DNA from: Dasypus novemcinctus
Lineage: Eukaryota; Chordata; Mammalia; Cingulata; Dasypodidae
DNA length: 64,000 bases
Reading direction: 5' to 3'
NCBI RefSeq assembly: GCF_030445035.2
Contig: NC_080680.1
Span: 98,213,157-98,277,156 of the forward strand
The notes beneath the pieces are model-generated. The model was not told where the DNA came from, searched no databases, and saw only the letters and a list, made by a program, of their open reading frames with translations. The position numbers and the translations under genes are program-made. Positions 56,227 to 64,000 of this stretch are shown here, piece by piece (position 1 is the first letter of the stretch; each line of letters starts with the position of its first letter).

Positions 56227-56650
56227 AAAATATACAGTGTACAAACAACACTCATAAAACACCCAATTACATAGTAATTGCATCCAGTAGCTCCATTAAT
56301 TCTAAAGGCATTACATATAAAGTTCTAAGAAAAGAGATTTCTAGGATTTTGAGAAGATAAGATATACTGGGACTGATTCATTTCAATAAATATATTTTAT
56401 ATTAATTGACAAACAACATAATACAATATTAAATTTGAGATGATTTGTTTTGGGTCTTTCATTTGTTTGTTTAACTTCTTCATTTCTTTACTTCCTTATG
56501 GCACATATGTTTACAAAACACTTTTTTGTTTGTCAGGACCAGCAGTGTTAAATTATAGATCTGTTGGGGGATTTTCAACCAATCTAAAATTATGTGAAAA
56601 GGTTGCCTGAGGTGAATTCATACAAGAATGAAACAGGCTGAATCCTGGGA
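56227..56650. other. No recognised gene or repeat
   Basis: AT-rich sequence between the SINE pair and L1-B. Nothing recognisable. Confidence 0.5.
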
Positions 56651-58334
56651 TTAGTTTTATTTTTTGAGAAGTTGTGAGTTGACAAAACAATCATGCATAC
56701 CATATAGGATTCCCATATATCACCCTACCACCAACAATTTACATTGTTGTGACACATTTGTTATAAAGGATGAAAGAACATAATCATAATTATTACTACC
56801 ATCTATAGTCCATAGCTTATATTTGGTGTAATTTTCCCACAAACCATTCTATTATTAACATCATGTATTAGTATTATATATTCATTATAGTTCATGTCAG
56901 AACATTCTCATACTTGTACTGTTAACCACAGTCCATCAGTCATCACAGGGTTTGCTGTGTGTCCAAAGTGTACAGTCAGTGGCTCTCAGTTTCATCACAG
57001 ACTTGTGTTATCATCAGCTCAGCCCATTTCAGAACAGAAGTTTTCATTACTCTAAAAGGAAAAATCAGATATCCCCTTTTACCCTCCCATATTACCCTTA
57101 GCATTGTTATAGTGCCTTCTTTGCCATTGCTGTAATAATATTACAATATTACTGTTAACTATAGTCTATACTTTACTTACATTTTCCCAAGTATCTCCAT
57201 ATTCTTAACACCTTATAATAGAGGAACATTCTTGTATTTGTACTAGTAACCACAACCAATATCCGAAACCAAAATCACTGTTACATAGTCCTCAGATTAT
57301 CCTCTAGCTTTCTTTCAATTGACATTAACCTCTCTACCACTTAACAGCCACTCATTTATAAATCAGCAGTGTTGATTATGCTCACTTTAATGTGTTACTG
57401 TCAATTCTAACCATTTCCCCACACTTACAATCTCCCTTATCAAACATTCTACATACGTTCAGCATCAACTCCCCATTCGCAACCCACATTCTATCTCCTA
57501 GTAACCTATACTCTATAGTTTAACTCCATGAGTTTGTCATATTTATTCCCAATTAATGAGACCAAATAATATGTGTCCTTTTGTGTCTGGTTTATTCCAC
57601 TCAATAATGTACTCAAGGTTTATCCATGTTGTCATATGCATCCCAAATTCATTTCTTTTTACACCTGAATAGTATTCCATCATATGCATATATCACATTT
57701 TCTTTATCCATTCATTATTTGATGGACATATGGGTTGTTTCCATCTTTTAGCAATTGTGACTAATGCTACTATTAACACTGGTGTGCAAGTGTCCAAGTC
57801 TTTGCTTTCAGTTCTTCTGAATATATTCTTATTAGTGGGATTGCCAGATCATATGACAGGTCTATATTTAGCTTCCTGAGGAATCGCCAAGATGTCCTCC
57901 ACAAAGGTACACCATTTTATATTCCCACTAACAGTGAAGGAGTGTTCCATTTCTCTACATCCTTTCCAGCACTTGTAGCTTTCCATCTTTTTAAATAATG
58001 GCCATTCTTTAAGGCATGAAAGTATATTTCATTGTAGTTTTGATCTGCATTTCCCTAAAAGCTAGTGATGTGTGCATCTTTTCATGTGTCTTTTGAGCCA
58101 TTTATATTGCTTCTTTGGAAAAAATGTCTGTTGAAGTCTTTTACCCATTTTTAAACTGGGTTGCTTGTCTTTTTATGGTTGAGTTGTATGATCTCTTTAG
58201 ATAACATGCATATCAACCCCTAATCAGATATGTGGTTTCTGAAAAATATCTCCCAATGAGTAGGTTGCCTTTTCACCTTCTTAAAGTCATTTGAAGCACA
58301 AAAATAGTTAATTTTGAGGAGGCTCAATTATCTG

Positions 58335-58738
58335 TTTTTTAATTTTTTTTTCCAATTTATTTTATTTATTTTCCCCCCTTCCCCTCCTCCCATCCTGTTG
58401 TTTTTGCTGTCTGTATTGTCTTCTCTTCTCATTTTCTCTCCTCTAGGATTCACCAGGATTTGATCCTGGAGACCTCTGATGGGGAGAGAGGTTCCCTGCC
58501 AATTGCACCACCTCAGTTCCTGCCTTCTGCTGCACTTCACCTAGACTCTCCCCTTTTCTCTCTTTTGATGTGTCATCATCTTCCTACATGACTCACTTGT
58601 GTGGTCACTGGCTCATTGCACGGACATGCTTTTCTCTTCTTCTTTTTCACCAGGAGGCCCCAGGGATCAAACCCGGGTCCTCCCATATGGTAGGCAGAAG
58701 CTCTATCACTTGAGCCACATCCATTTTCCAATCTATAT
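58335..58738 (-). mobile_element. DAS-related SINE, divergent subfamily
   Basis: Reverse complement: T-rich start, TTTATTTTCCCCCCTTCCCC, head end with AGGGATCAAACCCGGGTCCT (B box) and TGAGCCACATCCATTTTCC. The body differs strongly from the dominant family (TTCACCAGGATTTGATCCTG), so it is an older or separate subfamily. Confidence 0.75.
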
Positions 58739-58977
58739 TTTCTTTCATTGCTTATGCTTTGGGTCTTGAAGATGTTTTCCTATATTTTCTTCTAGGACTT
58801 CTATATTTGTTGTTTTTATACTTAGGTCCTTGATCCATTTTTGTAAAATGTGTGAGAAAGCAGTCCTCTTTCTTTCTTTTAGATATGGATATCCAGTTCT
58901 CCCAGCACCACTTGTTGAATAGACTGTTCTGGCCTGGCTGGGGGGGGGCTTGACAGCCCTGTCAAAAATCAGTTGTA

Positions 58978-59421
58978 GGGAAGTGGCTGTGGCTCAATAA
59001 GGTGGGCTCTGGTCTACCATATGGGAGGCCCTGGGTTCACATTGTGGGGCCTCCATGTGAAGGCAGGCTCGCCTACATGCTGCAGAGAGCCACTGGCCCA
59101 CAAGCACCATGGAGTGCTGCCCAGCGCACAATCACTACAGAGTGCTGCTGGCCCGCAAGCGCCTCAGAGAGCTGACTCAGCAAGGTGACACAACAAAAAA
59201 GGGACACAAGTAAAAAAAAAAGCACAGAAGAGTGCAGAGTGCTGCCCAGCCCACAAGTGCTGCAGAGTGCCACCCAGCCTGCAAGTGCCACGGAGAGCCA
59301 ACTCAGCAAGGTGACACAACAAAAAAGGGAGACAAGTAAAAAAAACACAGAAGAGTGTGCAGCAAATGGACACAGAGAGCACACAGCAAGCAAGCCACAA
59401 AGGAGGGGGAATTAAAAAAAA
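58978..59421 (+). mobile_element. DAS SINE with internal duplication
   Basis: Head AGGGAAGTGGCTGTGGCTCA, like the 5345 copy. The body segment GACTCAGCAAGGTGACACAA, CAAAAAAGGGACACAAGTAA occurs twice (about 59170-59215 and 59300-59340), each after GCTGCCCAGC-type sequence. The copy is therefore lengthened by a unit of about 125 bp. Confidence 0.8.
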
Positions 59422-59905
59422 TCTATTGTGATAGACTTGTGATAGTCTATTTCTGAATTTTCAATTTTGTTCCATTGTTTTATCTGTCTATCTTTATGCC
59501 AGTGTCATTTTGTTTTTATCTCTGTAGCTAGGAAAGAGTATGTTGTTTAATCTTCATATATTCGTGAATTTTCCATTTTACCACCTTTTTCTGCCTGTTA
59601 TTCATTTCAGCTTCATTTCATTATGATCAGAGAAAGTGTTTTGTATAATTTCAGTATTTTTACATTTATTGAGACATGTCTTGTGACCCAATGTATGGTC
59701 TATCCATGAGCGCTTGAGAAGATATATATACTGCTGTTTTGGGGTGTCATGCTCTATAAATGTCTGTTAGGTATGGTTTATTTATCATATATTCAAAGCT
59801 CTCTGTTTCCTTACTTTTCCTCTGCCCAAATGTTCTATTCAAACCTGAGAGTGTATTGACTCCCCAACTATTATTGTAGAGACATCTATTTCTTCCTTCA
59901 GTTTT

Positions 59906-60292
59906 ATTTATTTATTTCTCTCCCCTTCCCTACTCCCCCCCACCCCCCAGTTGTCTGCTTTCTGTGTCTGCTTGTATTCTTGTCAGCAGCACTGGGAATC
60001 TGTGTCTCTTTTTGTTGCGTCATCTTGCTGCATCAGCTCTGTGTGTGTGCTGCCCCACTTCTGGGCAGGCTGCATTTTTTTCACGCAGGGCGGCTCTCCT
60101 TACAGGGTGCACTCCTTGTGCATGGGGCTCCCCTACATGGGGGACACCTCTGTATGGCATGGCACTCCTTGCACACATCAGCACTGAGCACAGGCCAGCT
60201 TCACCACATGGGTCAGCAGGCCCTGGTTTTGAACCTTAGACCTCCCATGTGGTAGGTGGATGCTCTATCCATTGAGCCAAATCTGCTTCCCT
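59906..60292 (-). mobile_element. DAS SINE in L1-B
   Basis: Reverse-complement copy ending GAGCCAAATCTGCTTCCC. Flanks CTTCCTTCAGTTTT (59892-59905) and CTTCCTTCAATTTT (60293-60306) match at 13 of 14 positions. It interrupts the L1-B endonuclease region. Confidence 0.93.
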
Positions 60293-61029
60293 CTTCCTTC
60301 AATTTTGCCAGTGTGTGCCTCATGTATTTTGGGGCACCCAGGTTAGTCTATTTATTCTAGTAAATTCTTCTTGGATATTTGTTCCTTTTATTAATATATA
60401 ATGACCTTCTTCATCTTCTATAAGTTTTGCACTTAAAAACTATTTTGTCCAATATTAGTACCACTGCTCCAGATATTTTTTGGTTACTATTTACTATTTC
60501 TAACCTTTCACTTTAAACACTGCTGTGTCCTTACATCTGAGGTGAGTCTCTCATAGGCAGCATGTAGATAGTTTTTGTTTTTTTTTTATCCATTCTGCCA
60601 GTCTATGTCTTTTGATTGGGGAATTCATTAATGTTCAATGTTATTACTGTAAAGGTGTTACTTACATCATCCATTTTACCCTTTAGCTTTCTGTTGTCAT
60701 ATCTTTCTATTGTCTGTCTTTTTATCCCTTAATTTATCCTTACTGATAATCTTCATTTCTATACTCTTCTCCAAGTATCTCACCCTTGTTTTTCCTTTCA
60801 GGCTACAGAACTCCCTTTAGTATCTCTTATAAATCTGATCTTTTGATAACAAATTCTCTCAGTTTTTGTTCGTCTGTGAAAACTTTAAACTCAGCTTCAT
60901 TTTTGAAGGACAGTTTTGCCAGATAAAGAATTCTTGGCTGCCAGTTTTTCCTTTTTCAGAACCTTAAATGCATCATACCACTTTCTTCTCACCTCCACAG
61001 TTTCTAATGAAAGATCAGTACTTAGTTTT

Positions 61030-61853
61030 TTGTTTTTCTGTTTTTTTTGTTTTTTGTCTTTATTCATTTTTTTAATATTACATTCAAAAAATATGAGGTC
61101 CCCATATACCCCCCACCCCCCTCACCCCACTACTTCCCCCATAGCAACATTCTCCTCCATCATCATGAGACATTCATTGCATTTGGTGAATACATCTCTG
61201 AGCATCGCTGCACCTCATGGTCAATGGTCCACATCATAGCCCACACTCTCCCACGTTCCATCCAGTGGGCCATGGGAGGACCTACAATGTTCGGTAATTG
61301 TCCCTGCAGCACCACCCAGGACAACTCCAAGTCCCGAAAATGCCTCCACATCTCATCTCTTCCTCCCATTCCCCATACCCAGTGGCCACCATGGCCACTT
61401 TCTCCACACCAATGCCACATTTTCTTCAATTACTAATCACAATAGTTCATGAATAGAATATCAGTAAGTCCACTCTAATCCATATTCTATTCCTCCATCC
61501 TGTGGACCTTGGATTGGTTGTGTCCATTCCACATCGGTGTCAAGAGGGGCTTAGATTCCACATGGATACTGGATGCAATCCTCCTGCTTTCAGTTGTAGG
61601 CACTCTTGGCTCCATGGTGTGGTGGTTGACATTCTTCAACTCCATGTTAACTGAGTGGGGTAAGTCCAATAAACCAGAGTGTAGGAGCTGAAGTCTGTTG
61701 AGGCTCAGGGCCTGGCTATCATATGGTCAGTCCAGAGATTCAGATCCCCTGGGTATATATTAAACCCCAGCACCAACTACAATTCTGGTAAAGTAACAGG
61801 AAAGGCTTGTGAAAAGAGATCACATCTGAATCCAGCTCCATCACACAGAAATG
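61030..61853 (-). mobile_element. L1 3'UTR insertion inside L1-B ORF1
   Basis: T-rich start, AAAATATGAGGTCCCCATAT, then type 2 3'UTR blocks in reverse (CCCAGTGGCCACCATGGCC, CCATCCTGTGGACCTTGGAT, ATTCAGATCCCCTGGGTATA). The exact 12-bp duplication GTACTTAGTTTT flanks it (61018-61029 and 61854-61865). 5'-truncated to 0.8 kb. Confidence 0.9.
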
Positions 61854-61865
61854 GTACTTAGTTTT

Positions 61866-62539
61866 ACTGAGGTTCCCTTGTATATGATGCATTCCTTTTC
61901 TCTTGCTGCTTTCAGAATCCTTTCACTATCTCTGGTATTTGTCATTTTGAATTGTAAGTGTCTCAGAATAGGTCTATTCAGATTTATTATTTTGGCGGTG
62001 TGTTGTCCTTCTTGGATACTGATGTCTTCCATAAGGGTTCGAAAGTTCTTGGTCATCATTTCCTCTAATATTTTTTCTGCCCTTTTTTCATTCTTTTCCC
62101 TTTCTGGGACACTGATAATGTGCATGTTTGTGCATTTCACATTGTCATTCAATTCCCTAAGACCCTGTTCCCTTTTCTTTTCTCCATCCTTTTTCTGTTC
62201 TCCTGTCTTATCAAGTTCAGATGTTCTGTCCTCAGTTTCGTGAATTCTGTCCTCCATCAATTCAAATCTGCTGTTTATCCCTCTAAAGTATTTTTAACCT
62301 CATCTTTTGTGTCTTTCATTGTCATAAGCTGGTTACTTTGCTAAGCAAGGTTTCCAAAGTTTTTTTGTTTTTGTTTTTTATGTTCCTCCAGTGTTGTCTT
62401 ATTATCCTTTATCTCTTTTAGTCATATTTTCCTTTGACTCCTTGAATTGATTTAGGGGATTTATGTAATTATTGCTGATTGGTTGTCTTAAATCATGTAT
62501 CTTTTCGGGATTTTGGTTTTTTCCCTTTGGCTGGGCCAT
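61866..62539 (-). pseudogene. L1-B ORF1 N-terminal and middle part, decayed
   Basis: A start ATG at 62537-62539 opens MAQPKGKNQNPEK. The coiled-coil region follows, and the RRM-like part is in the 62260-61841 frame (MHIISVPERE, ending ERILKAAREKE). The reading continues below 61018 after the inserted 3'UTR. At least one frame break lies near 62.28 kb. Confidence 0.75.
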
Positions 62540-63110
62540 AATCCCTGGATAATGGGTTTTATCCAGGCTGTTTGCTTTGAGAGTAGGGGATAGGTGCTAT
62601 TCCTGGCCACAGGGGTTAGCAACTCATTGTTTTTGTTTCAGCTTCTTTATCCCCCTGTCCCTCCTCCTCTGGGATGTGTACAGAACACTCCTGGTCTGCA
62701 GAACCCCAAAGAAGGTCCCTTGACCTGCTTTTTGCCCTACCTATTCTGATTCCACCTTCCCAGAAGTCCTCTAATACTTAACACTTTGACACAACATATA
62801 GATGCTTAGATGTGTTCATATTTGACGAATGCATTATGACAAGTCTGTGTCTTTTTGTTTTTGTTTTTTATTATCCTGAATGATTGTTAAAACTTAGAAG
62901 CTGTACAGCCTTGGAGCAAACAATATTTCCACTACCTTTTTTTTTTTTCAATCTACTGTGTCCCAGGATTCTTTATTTCAGAAAAAAATGATGAGTGGTG
63001 TGAGGATTGAAATCAAGAGCATCATTGAACATCACCTTCCCTCCAGCTGGTTTCCCCAAAATCCCTCTTGCGACGGTTTGCTCGGTCGGTAGAGGTGGGG
63101 TCTGGCTGCG

Positions 63111-63195
63111 GACGAGGGGTCGGTCCAGCTCTGGACGAGGGGTCAGTCCCGCTTGGGACGAGGGGTCGGTCCGGCAGCAGACGAGGGATCGGTCT
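63111..63195 (-). repeat. U5 tandem repeats, 23-24-bp spacing
   Basis: Four units of GACGAGGGGTCGGTCC or close variants start at 63111, 63134, 63158 and 63180. They lie downstream of the start site in LTR sense. Confidence 0.9.
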
Positions 63196-63379
63196 CACAA
63201 GGGGTTGCACGGTTCGGCTGACGGGGTCGCCCGGCGAAGCCGGCAACGAAGGAGTCGCCTGAAGAAGCAGGCGACGAACTGGGGACAAGGGAGGCCAGGC
63301 CCTTGTCGGGGGCTCTCAGGACTGGAGGGCGCACGGCAGAAGAACTAACGCGGAGACAAGGTAAACACGCAAGTCCAAC

Positions 63380-63385
63380 TTTATT
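63380..63385 (-). promoter_or_regulatory. LTR polyadenylation signal
   Basis: AATAAA on the minus strand, only 16 bases from the TATA box. The signal thus lies in U3 or at the very start of R, which implies a short R region as in some betaretroviruses. Confidence 0.65.
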
Positions 63386-63401
63386 GAGGGAGAGGCAACA
63401 G

Positions 63402-63408
63402 TTTTATA
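63402..63408 (-). promoter_or_regulatory. LTR TATA box
   Basis: TATAAAA on the minus strand, preceded by an ACCAATCAGC CCAAT box about 30 bases upstream (about 63427-63436). Transcription would start near 63375. Confidence 0.7.
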
Positions 63409-63474
63409 GGGGCTGGAGAAGGCTGATTGGTCGAAGCCACGCCCTGCTCCGAATGGTTGCCGGCGAAAGGTCAG

Positions 63475-63719
63475 TGGGCGGTACTGGATGGGGGAGGGGT
63501 GGTGGTTAGGGATTGGCTGTCGCTGTTGCTGGGGGAAGGGGCAGGGTTTAGGGATTGGTGGCTGCTGTTGCTGGGGTGGAGGGCAGACTTGAGTTTCCCG
63601 CCCACGCCTGGCTGTTGCTGCTGTCGGGGGAAGGGAAAAGGGCAGACTGGATTTTTCCGCCCACGCCTGGCTGTTGCTGCTGTCGGGGGAGGGGAAAAGG
63701 GCAGACTGGAATTTTCCGT
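63475..63719 (-). repeat. U3 tandem repeats, about 59-bp unit
   Basis: Two near-identical units start at 63601 and 63660 (CCCACGCCTGGCTGTTGCTG, CTGTCGGGGG, GGGCAGACTGGA). Two weaker units lie at about 63480-63600 (GATTGGCTGTCGCTGTTGCT and GATTGGTGGCTGCTGTTGCT). Repeated U3 blocks often act as enhancers in retroviruses. Confidence 0.8.
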
Positions 63720-63720
63720 C

Positions 63721-63735
63721 CTGCGCCTGCGCAGG
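63721..63735 (-). promoter_or_regulatory. NRF1-like site in U3
   Basis: CTGCGCCTGCGCAGG contains the palindromic GCGC-N-TGCGCA type motif bound by NRF1. Several GGGCGG-like boxes lie nearby. Motif match only. Confidence 0.4.
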
Positions 63736-64000
63736 GAGAAAGAAGAAGAAGGGTGCCGCCCCACAGGCATCGTGTGGCGCCACCCGGGAGGAGGGGCGGC
63801 CGCGGAAGCATGGCTGCCGAGAAGGGGAGACCCGAGGGCACTCTGCGCCCATGCCGAGCTCCCTTCAGGGGTGGCGGTGAGTCCGACCAGCCACCCTATT
63901 ATGGGGGCAGCGGCTTAGCCTGCCGCGGCTGCTCCCCCGCCAGGCCAGCAAACCACACTTCAGCCCGAGGGGTGACCGCACCCTCTGTCCCCACCCTTTG

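Larger units (their letters stand above)
56655..62780 (-). mobile_element. L1-B, LINE-1 with ORF2 deletion and nested insertions
   Basis: Minus-strand order: 5'UTR (62.78-62.54 kb), ORF1 (62.54-61.86 and 61.02-60.8 kb), endonuclease part of ORF2 (about 60.66-59.58 kb), a sudden jump at about 59577 to the C-terminal part of ORF2 (59.57-58.0 kb), then the type 1 3'UTR (57.54-56.66 kb) and a T-run. The RT domain is deleted. Three DAS SINEs and one L1 3'UTR piece are inserted. All frames are broken. Confidence 0.8.
63069..63980 (-). mobile_element. CpG-rich solo LTR, betaretrovirus/ERVK-like
   Basis: 912 bp with TGCGGTCACC at its 5' end and GTCGCA at its 3' end (minus sense), flanked by an exact 6-bp duplication CCCTCT (63063-63068 and 63981-63986). 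TATAAAA and AATAAA are intact and close together, U3 carries tandem repeats and several CCAAT/ATTGG boxes, and U5 carries a 23-24-bp repeat. Many CpGs remain, unlike the older ERVs here. A 6-bp duplication is usual for class II (ERVK-like) integrase; the family is otherwise unknown to me. Internal sequence is absent. Confidence 0.85.
62937..64000 (-). pseudogene. 3' end of a processed pseudogene, split by a solo LTR
   Basis: A T-run (62937-62949) marks a poly(A) tail on the minus strand. AATAAA is at 62972-62977 in minus sense, 22-25 bases upstream of it. Above it comes 3'UTR-like sequence and a short frame ending RDFGETSWREGDVQ and a stop at about 63027. The LTR 63069-63980 cuts this frame, which resumes at 63987. 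The rest lies outside the window. I do not recognise the parent gene. Confidence 0.65.

Noticed and set aside
63111-63195. CRISPR-like array
   Set aside because: Only four short, nearly adjacent units with 7-8-bp gaps in a vertebrate LTR.
63316-63852. 178-residue frame rich in Gln/Pro/Ser repeats
   Set aside because: The apparent protein repeats come from the 59-bp U3 DNA repeat, not from coding constraint.
63427-63918. 163-residue open frame over the CpG-rich right end, as a candidate gene with a CpG-island promoter
   Set aside because: It lies within the solo LTR on the wrong strand for its signals and reads through U3 tandem repeats; low-complexity composition, no domain.

Overview
The window looks like repeat-dense, intergenic nuclear DNA of an armadillo (Xenarthra, most likely Dasypus). 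The diagnosis rests on about two dozen copies of one roughly 400-bp tRNA-related SINE. Its head reads GGGAAGCAGATTTGGCCCAA (with variants), it has a GGTTCAAACC-type B box, and its tail ends in AAATAAATCTTTAAAA. I recognise it as the DAS SINE family of armadillos; the assignment is from memory and was not searched. L1 lines with unusually long 3'UTRs, MaLR, ERV-L, L2, MIR and MER5A fossils fit a placental mammal. I found no intact host protein-coding gene. Every long reading frame is an L1 or ERV remnant, a retropseudogene, or a chance frame across a SINE.

Layout. 1-3.8 kb: two L1 3'UTRs (+). 3.8-7.1 kb: the 5' part of an old L1 (+) carrying a MaLR-like LTR and DAS copies. 7.25-8.35 kb: a lone LTR with a DAS inside. 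8.84-25.3 kb: a nearly full-length minus-strand L1 (L1-A) opened by three later insertions: an FCF1 retropseudogene that itself holds a DAS; a DAS directly joined to a 4.8-kb 5'-truncated plus-strand L1 (L1-C); and a 5'-inverted (twin-primed) L1 3'UTR insertion with a 15-bp target duplication. 25.3-31.6 kb: a MaLR element with LTRs and internal sequence, repeatedly interrupted. 31.7-38.1 kb: several old L1 ORF2 fragments. 38.1-40.3 kb: L2 fossils. 40.39-41.04 kb: a U6 snRNA-L1 chimeric retropseudogene. 41.2-47.3 kb: two ERV-L remnants in convergent orientation, with a MER5A. 48.72-49.84 kb: a class I ERV env-LTR segment that looks like an L1-mobilised RNA copy. 49.9-54.6 kb: mostly unassigned DNA with MIR and DNA-transposon fossils. 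54.8-55.8 kb: an unidentified retropseudogene holding a head-to-head pair of DAS copies. 56.65-62.8 kb: a second minus-strand L1 (L1-B) with an ORF2 deletion. 62.94-64 kb: the 3' end of another retropseudogene, split by a CpG-rich solo LTR with an exact 6-bp duplication.

How it fits together. L1 machinery explains most of the structure: its own truncated copies, the SINEs, three retropseudogenes, the U6-L1 chimera and two ERV RNA copies. Nesting gives a relative order of insertion at several loci. The two most notable items are the solo LTR at the right edge (U3 and U5 tandem repeats, intact TATA and polyadenylation signal, little CpG decay) and the evidence that ERV transcripts were copied by L1. 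Family names come from recognised sequence; subfamilies, divergences and ages were not computed.
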